Shown here piece by piece: positions 52,872 to 61,335 of a DNA stretch of 64,000 nt; position 1 is the first letter of the stretch, and each line of letters begins with the position of its first letter. Source of the stretch: Halobacillus sp. A5 (lineage in GTDB: Bacteria > Bacillota > Bacilli > Bacillales > Halobacillaceae); the NCBI RefSeq assembly GCF_024189315.1, contig NZ_JAIZEO010000001.1, forward strand, positions 744,001 through 808,000, given 5' to 3'. The notes beneath the pieces are model-generated. The model was not told the origin of the DNA and searched no databases. It saw only the letters and a program-made list of their open reading frames with translations. The translations under genes and the position numbers were made by a program.

Positions 52872-55800
52872 CTAGGCTTCCATTAGCTCGGCTGTTTCTT
52901 CAAGCCTGACTGAAACTAGTTTCGACACTCCCGACTCCTGCATGGTTACACCATACAAAACATCTGATTCTTCCATCGTGCCTTTTCTGTGAGTAATAAC
53001 AATAAATTGTGTTTGTTCACTAAACTCTTTTAGAAATTTAGCAAAACGATTTACATTCGCCTCATCTAAAGCAGCTTCCACTTCGTCTAAAACACAAAAA
53101 GGTACTGGGCGAACCCTTAAAATCGAGAACAAGAGCGCAATCGCGGTTAACGCTCTTTCTCCGCCTGACAGCAAGCTTAAGTTCTGAAGCTTTTTTCCAG
53201 GCGGTTGAGCCACGATATCGACTCCCGTTTCCAGCATGTCGTCAGGATCTGTCAATTTCAAATCGGCTTGCCCTCCGCCAAATAAATCCTTAAAGACTTG
53301 TCCGAATTCTTCACTAATTTTTGTGAATGTATCTTCAAAACGTCTCTTCATTTCATAATCCATTTCGTCAATGATGGAATGAAGAGTATCTTTGGCTTCC
53401 TGCAGATCAGACTGTTGACCCGACAGGAAATCATAGCGTTCGACTATGCGGTCGTATTCATCAATAGCTCCTAGATTGACAGTCCCGAGCTCTTCTATAG
53501 CTCTTTTTATCAACTTAACTTGAGTTGAGGCCTGTTCCACATTATCTACTCTTGAATACTCTTTTTGAGCTTTTTCGAAAGTAGTAATATATTCACTTTG
53601 CAAGTATTCAAGCATATTTTCCAATTCAACGTCCAATCGATTCGTTTTTACTTCTTTTTGCTGGATATCCTGGACAAAATTTTGATGAATCCGCTGATTT
53701 TCTTTTAATATTTTTTCTTCTTCCTGAACAGCAGCGGAGAGCGAATTCCTTTCCTGTCTTCTATCCTGGATCAGCTGAGAAGTTTTTTCCTTCCGCCTTT
53801 TTGTTGTCTGCATTTTTTCTTCGAGTTCTTCTTCTGTTTCGTTCGACTCAGCTACCTCAAGAAGCTGGCCATAGGACTCACGGTTTTTTCTTATAGCCTC
53901 TTGAAGCTTACCCAGCTCTTGTTGCAGCCTGTCCGTCTTCTCCTGTTGATTGGCTACTTTTGACTCTTCTTCAACTTGTTTCATTTTTAATTCCTGATGA
54001 CGTTCACGAAGCTTATCTTCATCTTCTTTTTGACGTTCTTTAGCTGCTGTGAGTCGATCGATATTCTCCTGAATCTCTTCAAGCTTCCCATGTATATCAT
54101 TTAATTCTTTATCTAACGTAACGAGTCGTTCGCTTACATATTTTTTATCGCTGGAATACTGGGATTGGTCCTGATCGTAGATAAGCAGCTGATCGTTTAA
54201 ATGATCAAGCTTTATCTTAAACTCTCTTTTGCTGGACTGACTTTCAAACTCTTTGTTTTTCACCTCGGTTAAAAGAGCCTGCACTTCTTCCTGCTGCTGT
54301 TGCTGAGTTTGGCTATTCTGCTTTAATCCCTGAACCTTTTTCTCTACTTCTTTAGCTTTTTCATCAAAAGAAGAAATTTTCTCCGTCAGCTCTAGCAACT
54401 CTTTTTCACGGGTAAATAGAGATTGATTCGATTTCTTCTGCGCACCACCGGACATAGATCCCCCCGGGTTCACAACATCGCCTTCCAATGTTACGATTCT
54501 GAATTTACGGTTGACCTCATTCGCAATGGAATTCGCGTGTTCTAAGGATTCTGCAATTACAATGTGGCCTAAAAGATGTTTTATGGCCGGCGCATAATGC
54601 TGCTTAAATTCAACAAGGTCTGCTGCTACACCCACAAATCCTTTTCGACCCGACAATTTAGACACAGTATGGGAGGGGATCGTTCTAGGCTGTATAGTTG
54701 ATAAGGGAAGAAACGTAGCACGCCCTTTATTTGATTTTTTCAGCCACTGGATAGCCTGACGCCCTGTTTGTTCGTCTTTGACAATCACATGCTGAGCCTG
54801 AGCTCCTAAAGAAGTCTCTACGGCAGTAATAAGGCGGGAGGGGATATCAATGACCTCCAAAACAGCACCTTCAATTCCCTGAAGCAATGATTCTTCACGA
54901 GCTTTCAGTACTTCTCTTACACCTTGAAAGTACCCTGAGAAATCTTCCTTTAAATCTTCCAGCATTTCCTTTTTTGAACGAAGCTTCTCTAAATACTGGT
55001 ACCCTTGATACAACTTCTGCTGCCATTCATCATACGATTTTTCATTTTCTGATATTTCATGCTGAACTTTCTTCTGCTGCTTTTCTAAATCAGTTCTTTC
55101 CGAAGCCAGCTCTTGAAGCTGTGCTTCTATTTCTTTTAAAGAAGATTGCAGTTCCTTGCGCTCAAGGTCTAATTCTTTGAATTTACCCTGCTGTGTGCCT
55201 TTTTTATTTTCCAGTTGCTCCAGCTGTCGCTCCAGTGATTGTTTTTCGTTACGTTTAGCTGCCTGTGCATTTAGAAGATCAATATAGTCGCTTTTATAAT
55301 CTTCTATTTGAGCTTCGGTATCTTCCGTAACAAGGCTGAGTTCTTCAGATGTAAGCTTTATCTGTTTTTTCGTCTGCTGCCTTTCTTTCTTTACTTCATT
55401 AAGTTTATTCATTTCTTCATCGACTGTTTTTTCAAGAGTCTTAGATTGAGCAGTAAGTTCTTCGTGCTCTTCTTCAAGCTTCACTTTATTTTCGGAGAAA
55501 TGCTTATGGCGTTCTTTCATTAACTCTTTCCTGCCTTCAAGGTTTTCCAGTTCTTTGGTCAATGAAAGAAGCGTCTCCTGAAGGTCTTCTAATGATTCAT
55601 CCAGGGCTAGAATATGGTCTCTTTTTTCTTCAATTGAAGCACCTTTTTCTTGAAGTGCTGTGTTAAGTTCAGCTTCTTCCTGCTTTACTTTTTCAAGGTC
55701 TTTAAGAAGCTGCTCCCATTTTTTGTGGGCATCCTCAATTTGAGTGATAAGAAGCGATACTTCAATCTGCTTCAACTCATCTTTTTTATCTAAATAGTCT

Positions 55801-56438
55801 TTCGCTATAGATGCTTGTTCCTTTAATGGTTCCAGCTGAGTATTCAGTTCATGAATAATATCCTCTACCCGGTTTAAATTTTCCTGAGTTTCAAAGAGTT
55901 TATGCTCTGCCTTTTTCTTCCTTTGCTTATACTTAAGTACTCCGGCTGCTTCTTCAAAAATAGACCGGCGCTCTTCTGCTTTTGAACTGAGAATTTCTTC
56001 TACTTTACCCTGGCTGATGATAGAAAAAGCTTCTCGTCCTAAACCGGAGTCCATAAATAAATCTACAATATCTTTTAACCGGCAGGATTGGTTATTTATA
56101 TAGAATTCACTTTCTCCTGAACGGTACACTCTTCTTGTGACACTTACCTCTTCGTAATCAAGCGGCAGGGTTTGCTGGTCATTGTTAAGTGTAAGGGTGA
56201 CTTCTGCCATGTTTAACGCTTTTCTCGAGTCACTTCCGGCGAAGATAATATCCTCCATCTTTGCCCCTCGTAATGAACGAGCTGACTGTTCCCCTAATAC
56301 CCATCTAATGGCATCTGTTATGTTACTTTTCCCACTGCCGTTTGGGCCTACAACTGAGGTGACTCCAGAAACAAACTCTACGGAAATCCGCTCAGCAAAT
56401 GATTTAAATCCTACAGTATCCAATCGTTTGAGGAACAT
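52872..56438 (-). CDS. smc: Chromosome partition protein Smc
   Basis: Smc is the ATPase of the condensin complex with ScpA and ScpB. The 1188-residue protein (from the ATG at 56438 with AGGAGG upstream) has Walker A VVGPNGSGKSNITDAIRWVLGEQSA, a long coiled coil, the hinge domain near residues 510–670 (with KGRATFLPL, GGSMSGGAQKKSNQSLF), a second coiled coil, the ABC signature LSLLSGGERALTAIALLFSIL and Walker B PFCVLDEVEAALDEANV. Length equals B. subtilis Smc (1186). It precedes ftsY by 13 bases. Confidence 0.98.
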   Translation of the reverse strand: MFLKRLDTVGFKSFAERISVEFVSGVTSVVGPNGSGKSNITDAIRWVLGEQSARSLRGAKMEDIIFAGSDSRKALNMAEVTLTLNNDQQTLPLDYEEVSVTRRVYRSGESEFYINNQSCRLKDIVDLFMDSGLGREAFSIISQGKVEEILSSKAEERRSIFEEAAGVLKYKQRKKKAEHKLFETQENLNRVEDIIHELNTQLEPLKEQASIAKDYLDKKDELKQIEVSLLITQIEDAHKKWEQLLKDLEKVKQEEAELNTALQEKGASIEEKRDHILALDESLEDLQETLLSLTKELENLEGRKELMKERHKHFSENKVKLEEEHEELTAQSKTLEKTVDEEMNKLNEVKKERQQTKKQIKLTSEELSLVTEDTEAQIEDYKSDYIDLLNAQAAKRNEKQSLERQLEQLENKKGTQQGKFKELDLERKELQSSLKEIEAQLQELASERTDLEKQQKKVQHEISENEKSYDEWQQKLYQGYQYLEKLRSKKEMLEDLKEDFSGYFQGVREVLKAREESLLQGIEGAVLEVIDIPSRLITAVETSLGAQAQHVIVKDEQTGRQAIQWLKKSNKGRATFLPLSTIQPRTIPSHTVSKLSGRKGFVGVAADLVEFKQHYAPAIKHLLGHIVIAESLEHANSIANEVNRKFRIVTLEGDVVNPGGSMSGGAQKKSNQSLFTREKELLELTEKISSFDEKAKEVEKKVQGLKQNSQTQQQQQEEVQALLTEVKNKEFESQSSKREFKIKLDHLNDQLLIYDQDQSQYSSDKKYVSERLVTLDKELNDIHGKLEEIQENIDRLTAAKERQKEDEDKLRERHQELKMKQVEEESKVANQQEKTDRLQQELGKLQEAIRKNRESYGQLLEVAESNETEEELEEKMQTTKRRKEKTSQLIQDRRQERNSLSAAVQEEEKILKENQRIHQNFVQDIQQKEVKTNRLDVELENMLEYLQSEYITTFEKAQKEYSRVDNVEQASTQVKLIKRAIEELGTVNLGAIDEYDRIVERYDFLSGQQSDLQEAKDTLHSIIDEMDYEMKRRFEDTFTKISEEFGQVFKDLFGGGQADLKLTDPDDMLETGVDIVAQPPGKKLQNLSLLSGGERALTAIALLFSILRVRPVPFCVLDEVEAALDEANVNRFAKFLKEFSEQTQFIVITHRKGTMEESDVLYGVTMQESGVSKLVSVRLEETAELMEA

Positions 56439-56484
56439 ACTCATCCTCCTGTGTTTCACTTTTTTAACTTGTCTATTTTATCAT

Positions 56485-56497
56485 AACCTTTAAGGTT
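56485..56497. repeat. Short inverted repeat in smc promoter region
   Basis: AACCTT and AAGGTT face each other across one base just upstream of a TATGATAAAAT-type -10 on the minus strand. It could be an operator, or chance in AT-rich DNA. Confidence 0.3.
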
Positions 56498-56609
56498 TAG
56501 GTAAGTAGAGATCGACTTAGAAAGGTAAATCTTTTTTAAGGGTTTTAAAATTCATGAAATTAATTTATGATATGTAATAAACCCCAGAGAATTGTTGAGG
56601 AGGAAAAGT

Positions 56610-56831
56610 GTGAGTCTTCAAGAGCCTACAAAAGATAATTTAACGTTTATTATTGACGATATGGCGGATCGTCTTCAGGTGGTAAACCGCTCCATTATGG
56701 ATCCGGAGGATTATGACCTGGACAAGTATAGTGAAATAAAATCCCTGTATGATATCATTCAAACCAAAGGTCAGCTCAGCGTTTCTGAAATTCAGGCCTT
56801 TGTTCAGGAATTAGGGAATTACCGCAAGTAA
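56610..56831 (+). CDS. DUF1128/UPF0435 family protein
   Basis: The only plus-strand gene of the window. From the GTG at 56610, six bases after AGGAGG, it codes 73 residues: MSLQEPTKDNLTFIIDDMADRLQVVNRSIMDPEDYDLDKYSEIKSLYDIIQTKGQLSVSEIQAFVQELGNYRK. The pattern matches B. subtilis YfkK (UPF0435), a helical protein of unknown function that is elsewhere in the B. subtilis map. Here it lies between smc and rnc, pointing away from smc and toward rnc. A shared terminator follows. Its promoter is only weakly visible. Confidence 0.8.
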   Translation: MSLQEPTKDNLTFIIDDMADRLQVVNRSIMDPEDYDLDKYSEIKSLYDIIQTKGQLSVSEIQAFVQELGNYRK

Positions 56832-56839
56832 GCGAACAT

Positions 56840-56877
56840 AAAAAGAACCATTTCTGTTCATGGAAATGGTTCTTTTT
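56840..56877. terminator. Bidirectional terminator between DUF1128 gene and rnc
   Basis: AAAAAGAACCATTTC and GAAATGGTTCTTTTT arms flank an 8-base loop, with A and T runs on both sides, between two converging genes. Confidence 0.92.
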
Positions 56878-56887
56878 ATGCCTTATT

Positions 56888-57580
56888 TCAGCTGATAGCC
56901 CCTTGATTAATAAGTGCCTGCTGTGCTGCTTTTTGTTCGGCTTCTTTTTTAGTCCGCCCTACACCGATTCCTACTGTTTCATGTTGAACACTCACGTGAG
57001 CTATGAATTCCCTGCTGTGGGCAGGACCTCTCTCTTCCACAATCTCGTATTCAATACGACTATTGCGGTCCCGCTGTATAAATTCCTGCAACTGACTTTT
57101 AAAATCCATCGCATGAGAAAAAGCACCACTTTTTATCTTGGGATATACATAGCTTTCCAGGAAGTTAACCACCTGATCAAATCCCCGATCAAGATACACC
57201 GCTCCGATAAAAGCTTCAAACACATCAGCCAATAAGGCAGGACGGTTACGGCCCCCGGTCATTTCTTCACCTTTACCTAATAGGATCAGGTCTTGAAAGT
57301 TCAGGTCATCCGCAAACTTAACCAGTGAAGCCTCACAAACAATAGAAGCACGAAGCTTTGTAAGTTCCCCTTCCGCCATTTCTGGAAATTCACGATATAA
57401 GTATTGAGAAACTCCAAGCTCCAGTACAGCATCTCCTAAAAACTCAAGACGCTCATTGTCCTCACGATCGGTTTTGCGATGCTCATTCACATAGGATGAA
57501 TGGGTAAATGCTTGTTCCAGTAACGAAACGTCGCTAAAATGAATCTTGACTTTTTCTTGGAAACTGGAAAAATCCTCCAT
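56888..57580 (-). CDS. rnc: Ribonuclease III
   Basis: RNase III cleaves double-stranded RNA in rRNA maturation, scRNA processing and toxin control. The 230-residue product has the catalytic domain with [29 protein letters not shown] and [19 protein letters not shown], carrying the acidic metal ligands, and a C-terminal dsRNA-binding domain ([58 protein letters not shown]). It lies 74 bases after acpP and ends at the shared terminator. Confidence 0.98.
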   Translation of the reverse strand: MEDFSSFQEKVKIHFSDVSLLEQAFTHSSYVNEHRKTDREDNERLEFLGDAVLELGVSQYLYREFPEMAEGELTKLRASIVCEASLVKFADDLNFQDLILLGKGEEMTGGRNRPALLADVFEAFIGAVYLDRGFDQVVNFLESYVYPKIKSGAFSHAMDFKSQLQEFIQRDRNSRIEYEIVEERGPAHSREFIAHVSVQHETVGIGVGRTKKEAEQKAAQQALINQGAIS

Positions 57581-57654
57581 AATTCACCTTGTCCTTTTCT
57601 AATAATTGTTCTATATAGGAAAGGCTGCCTGCAGGGCAGACAGCAATTCATAAG

Positions 57655-57888
57655 TTACGACTGGCTGTTTATGTAGTTAACAGCGTCGCCAACTGTATTG
57701 ATTTTTTCAGCTTCTTCATCAGAAATTTCCATATCGAATTCGTCCTCAAGCTCCATTACTAATTCAACAACGTCAAGAGAATCTGCTTCTAAATCTTCTT
57801 TGAAGGAAGCTTCCATTGTAACTTTTGATTCGTCTGCATCAAGACGATCGACAATGATCTGTTTTACTCTTTCGAATGTATCTGCCAT
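57655..57888 (-). CDS. acpP: Acyl carrier protein
   Basis: ACP carries growing acyl chains on a phosphopantetheine arm. From the ATG at 57888 (GGGAGGTGA upstream) it is 77 residues: [73 protein letters not shown], with the modified Ser in ADSLDVVE. Highly acidic, as usual. It follows fabG by about 60 bases and precedes rnc, as in B. subtilis. A GC-rich hairpin without a T run lies downstream. Confidence 0.98.
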   Translation of the reverse strand: MADTFERVKQIIVDRLDADESKVTMEASFKEDLEADSLDVVELVMELEDEFDMEISDEEAEKINTVGDAVNYINSQS

Positions 57889-57948
57889 AGGAACTTCACC
57901 TCCCTTCAATCATTATAGTAAATTTCAAAAAGGAAAACCAGTCTATTT

Positions 57949-58689
57949 TTACATCACCATTCCGCCATCAACATGGATGGTTTGTCCTGTTATATATCCG
58001 GCATCCCCTGAAGCTAAAAATCGAACCACGCTGGCAATGTCTTTTCCCTCTCCAAGGCGTCCCAGAGGAATTAATGATAGCATCTGTTCTCTCTGTTCAT
58101 CTGTGAGTTGGTCCGTCATATCAGTCGTAATATACCCCGGCGCTACTGCATTTACAGTAATGTTTCTTGAAGCGAGCTCTTTTGCGTTCGATTTCGTGAG
58201 ACCGATAACCCCCGCTTTAGCCGCAACATAGTTTGCCTGACCCGGGTTCCCTGAAACTCCGACAATTGACGAAATGTTAATGATGCGCCCGTACTTCTGC
58301 TTCATCATTTGACGGGTCACACCCTTTGTACAAACGAAAACACCTTTTAAGTTTGTATCGATGACATCGTCAAACTCATCTTCTTTCATTCTCATCAATA
58401 AATTATCTCTGGTAATTCCGGCATTATTCACTAAGATATCAAGTTTGCCAAATTGATTTACCACTTCCTTGACCATGTTCTTTACTTCTTCAGTATTCGA
58501 TACATTCGCCTGAATTTTAAAAGCTTCTCCGCCATTCGCCTGAATTTCCTGAACAACTTCCTCTGCTTTTCCTTCACTGCCGGCGTAGTTCACCGCTACT
58601 TTAGCTCCGTTAGCTGCTAATTCAAGTGCTATTGCCCGGCCGATTCCCCGTGAAGCACCTGTAACAAGTGCTGCCTGTTCATATAACAT
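57949..58689 (-). CDS. fabG: 3-oxoacyl-ACP reductase
   Basis: FabG reduces 3-oxoacyl-ACP with NADPH in fatty acid elongation. Short-chain dehydrogenase motifs: [17 protein letters not shown] (cofactor), [41 protein letters not shown] with the Ser–Tyr–Lys triad, [15 protein letters not shown], and [15 protein letters not shown] at the end. 246 residues, normal. The start overlaps the last base of the fabD stop. Confidence 0.97.
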   Translation of the reverse strand: MLYEQAALVTGASRGIGRAIALELAANGAKVAVNYAGSEGKAEEVVQEIQANGGEAFKIQANVSNTEEVKNMVKEVVNQFGKLDILVNNAGITRDNLLMRMKEDEFDDVIDTNLKGVFVCTKGVTRQMMKQKYGRIINISSIVGVSGNPGQANYVAAKAGVIGLTKSNAKELASRNITVNAVAPGYITTDMTDQLTDEQREQMLSLIPLGRLGEGKDIASVVRFLASGDAGYITGQTIHVDGGMVM

Positions 58690-59630
58690 TATGACTCCTC
58701 CTTATACCATTCTACAAAGCTTTGTAATGATTCAGGGTCTTGTATAGAAAAAGTCTTTGTTCTTCTATTAACCTTCTTAACTAAACCACTTAACACCTTC
58801 CCCTGACCTACCTCTACAATGGCATCCAGGTCAGCCGCGACAAATTTCTCTAAAATTTCTTCAAATCGCACAGGTGAATATAATTGTTTTACTAATAACT
58901 GCTCGATTTCATCTTCCTGTTCCACGGGTTCAGCTGTTACATTAGCGTAAACCGGACATTGAGCCCGGCTTATGGCTGCCTGCTTTAAATTAGAAGCCAA
59001 TTCTTCGCTGGCCGGGGCCATCAATCGGGAATGAAAAGGACCGCTTACATTTAGAGGAAGCACTCTTTTAGCTCCCGCTTCTTTAAGCAGGCGTGACGCT
59101 TCTTCGACTCCCTTTGCTGTTCCTGAAATAACAATTTGTCCAGGGCAGTTAATATTAGCTAAATCTACTGGTTCACTATCGTCTAATTGAGATAATACGT
59201 TTTCTATTTCTCCTCTTTCTATACCAAGAACAGCCGCCATAGCCCCCTGCCCGGCGGGGACCGCTTCTTCCATCAGCTTTCCTCGAGTATGAACTAGTTG
59301 AACAGCATCATCAGGCTGTAGAGACCCCGCAGCAACAAGAGCACTGTATTCTCCAAGGCTGTGTCCTGCTGTCATAACAGGCGTGACGCCTTCCTGCTCC
59401 AACACCTTAGTGATTCCTGCACTGTTTAACAGCAGAGCAGGCTGAGCATTTTCGGTTTTAGTTAATTCTTCGCCAGGACCCTCAAACATGAGAGATGTAA
59501 GGGAATATTGTAAGGCTTCATCCGCTTGATCAAATAATTGTTTCACATCGGAGTAAGTTTCATACATCTGTTTACCCATACCCACTTCTTGAGAACCTTG
59601 TCCGGGAAATATATAGGCTACTTTCTTCAT
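58689..59630 (-). CDS. fabD: Malonyl-CoA:ACP transacylase
   Basis: FabD loads malonate onto ACP. From the ATG at 59630 (GGTGGAG upstream) it is 313 residues: [42 protein letters not shown] with the catalytic Ser, and [10 protein letters not shown] with the catalytic His. A longer reading frame would overlap plsX and lacks family match. It overlaps the plsX stop (ATGA) and is followed by fabG. Confidence 0.97.
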   Translation of the reverse strand: MKKVAYIFPGQGSQEVGMGKQMYETYSDVKQLFDQADEALQYSLTSLMFEGPGEELTKTENAQPALLLNSAGITKVLEQEGVTPVMTAGHSLGEYSALVAAGSLQPDDAVQLVHTRGKLMEEAVPAGQGAMAAVLGIERGEIENVLSQLDDSEPVDLANINCPGQIVISGTAKGVEEASRLLKEAGAKRVLPLNVSGPFHSRLMAPASEELASNLKQAAISRAQCPVYANVTAEPVEQEDEIEQLLVKQLYSPVRFEEILEKFVAADLDAIVEVGQGKVLSGLVKKVNRRTKTFSIQDPESLQSFVEWYKEES

Positions 59631-60631
59631 AGTTCTCCACCTTCTTTCTGTTCTTCCTTTAACGTTGATTCGATAGTTTCGGAAACATTTTGTTCTACCA
59701 TATTGCACGCTTGTTTAATCGCATTAAAAATAGCACGCTCATTTGATGAGCCATGAGCTTTAATTACAGGGGCAGACAGTCCGAATAAGCCCGCGCCTCC
59801 ATACTCAGAGTAATCCAGCTGATTCTTTAGTTTCTTAAGGTCATTCTTTACAAGTCCTGCAGCAATTTTGGACTTAATATTTTTCATAAAAGTAGATTTA
59901 ATCATAGAGAACATAGTTAAAGCTGTTCCCTCAATTGTTTTTAAAGCTACATTACCTGTAAATCCGTCAGTTACCACAACGTCCGCTGCACCGTTGAGTA
60001 AGTCGCGTGATTCTACATTTCCTATAAAATTAATAGGAGCACCGGTCATCAGTTCAAATGCTTTCTTCGTTAACTCGCTCCCTTTTCCTTCTTCCGTCCC
60101 TACATTTAACAACCCTACCCGCGGGGACGAAATACCTCTGACTTTCTCACAGTAAATTGAGCCAATAATCGCATATTGAAGCAAATGACTAGGTTTAGCA
60201 TCCACATTTGCTCCAACATCCAGCATTAAAAAGCCTTTTCCGTCTTCTGTCGGTAAAGTTGGACTTAAAGCCGGACGTTCAACTCCTTTTAAACGGCCGA
60301 CCCCAAATAGGCCGGCACTCATTAATGCCCCTGTATTGCCTGCCGAAATACACCCATCTGCTCTGCCTTCCTTAACTTCTTTTGCCATCAGCACCATTGA
60401 TGCCTGCTTCTTTCTTCTTACAGCACGAACAGGCTCATCATCCGCAGTAATGACTTCTGTTGTATGTATTACACTAATTTTATTTGATTTATTTAAATAG
60501 GGATTAATTTTTTCCTCGTCGCCAATCAGTGAAATCTCAAGTCCTTCTATAGAGGAGACAGCCTTCAGTGCACCCTTGACTACAGCTTCAGGAGCATGAT
60601 CTCCTCCCATAGCATCAATTGCTAATTTCAT
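59627..60631 (-). CDS. plsX: Phosphate acyltransferase PlsX
   Basis: PlsX converts acyl-ACP to acyl-phosphate for PlsY, the first step of phospholipid synthesis in Gram-positives. The 334-residue product has [32 protein letters not shown]-type [15 protein letters not shown], and [17 protein letters not shown], with [20 protein letters not shown]. It starts two bases after the fapR stop; the fapR promoter thus drives it under FapR control. Confidence 0.97.
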   Translation of the reverse strand: MKLAIDAMGGDHAPEAVVKGALKAVSSIEGLEISLIGDEEKINPYLNKSNKISVIHTTEVITADDEPVRAVRRKKQASMVLMAKEVKEGRADGCISAGNTGALMSAGLFGVGRLKGVERPALSPTLPTEDGKGFLMLDVGANVDAKPSHLLQYAIIGSIYCEKVRGISSPRVGLLNVGTEEGKGSELTKKAFELMTGAPINFIGNVESRDLLNGAADVVVTDGFTGNVALKTIEGTALTMFSMIKSTFMKNIKSKIAAGLVKNDLKKLKNQLDYSEYGGAGLFGLSAPVIKAHGSSNERAIFNAIKQACNMVEQNVSETIESTLKEEQKEGGEL

Positions 60632-60633
60632 TA

Positions 60634-61209
60634 CTATTTCATCTCCTTAGGGTCGTTCTCACGAAACATCTCAAATGACCCCGCAAATACTTCATCATTT
60701 TCTACAAAGCTATGTACATCCACTATCGTCCGTCCTCTATCGTCTTCACCTTTAACAATCGCTTTCGCTACAACACGTTCTCCGAGCTTTACCGGGCGTG
60801 TGAAACGAATTGCGGAACCTGCAGTCAGAGCCAGTTCATCATTAATGACAGCGACGGCTAATGAGTTGGCCTGCGCAAATAAATGATGTCCCCGGGCTAT
60901 ATTATTTCTTGAAAACACGTGTTCAGGTTTGATATCAAGGATAGAAATTGCCCGCTCATCCAATTCAAGATCTATCACTTCTCCAATTACTTCTTCAATC
61001 GGCAGAGCTTTAACCGTTTCATTCCATTCATGTGTAGCTACAGATTTTATCCGCTCCCGCAGTTCTGGAATCGACAATTCCATACGGTCAAGACGAATCG
61101 TTTGTATGCTTACATTAAAATGGCGTGCAAGCTCTTCATCCGTAATAAAAGGTGTTTCTTTTATAGTATCCTTTAATTCTTTCTGTCTCACCTGTTTGGA
61201 TCGTTTCAT
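60634..61209 (-). CDS. fapR: Fatty acid and phospholipid biosynthesis regulator FapR
   Basis: FapR represses lipid synthesis genes and is released by malonyl-CoA. The product has an N-terminal helix-turn-helix ([51 protein letters not shown]) and a hot-dog-fold effector domain ([53 protein letters not shown]). I start it at the ATG at 61209 with GGTGG upstream (191 residues, close to B. subtilis 188); a GTG at 61221 is in frame. A FapR operator lies just upstream, consistent with autoregulation. Confidence 0.95.
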   Translation of the reverse strand: MKRSKQVRQKELKDTIKETPFITDEELARHFNVSIQTIRLDRMELSIPELRERIKSVATHEWNETVKALPIEEVIGEVIDLELDERAISILDIKPEHVFSRNNIARGHHLFAQANSLAVAVINDELALTAGSAIRFTRPVKLGERVVAKAIVKGEDDRGRTIVDVHSFVENDEVFAGSFEMFRENDPKEMK

Positions 61210-61238
61210 CCTTTGTCCCACCGTTCGTTTGTCATCAA

Positions 61239-61257
61239 ATTATGACTAGGTACTAAT
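61239..61257. promoter_or_regulatory. FapR operator
   Basis: On the minus strand it reads ATTAGTACCTAGTCATAAT, differing at one position from the B. subtilis FapR box as I know it (TTAGTACCTAGTCTTAA core). It overlaps the predicted transcription start of fapR. Confidence 0.9.
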
Positions 61258-61260
61258 AGT

Positions 61261-61289
61261 AATATATAATACCTTTTTTAATAACGCAA
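61261..61289 (-). promoter_or_regulatory. Sigma-A promoter of the fapR–plsX–fabD–fabG operon
   Basis: TTGCGT (61284–61289), 17 bases, TATATT (61261–61266) on the minus strand; the FapR operator begins four bases further downstream. Confidence 0.8.
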
Positions 61290-61300
61290 GGATGAGGTTG

Positions 61301-61332
61301 AAAAAGAAGCCTGCAGGCATCATCAAGCTTCT
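61301..61332 (-). terminator. Probable terminator after recG
   Basis: AGAAGC pairs with GCTTCT around a loop that itself contains TGCCTGCAGGC, followed by five Ts on the minus strand, just before the fapR promoter. Confidence 0.6.
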
Positions 61333-61335
61333 CCG

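Noticed and set aside
57610-57650. GC-rich hairpin (GCTGTCTGCC with GGCAGC) after acpP as a terminator
   Set aside because: No T run follows on the minus strand and rnc must be transcribed through; it was not listed as a terminator.
58689-59708. Longer fabD with 26 extra N-terminal residues
   Set aside because: The extension overlaps plsX codons and does not match FabD; the ATG at 59630 has a good ribosome binding site and the expected first residues.
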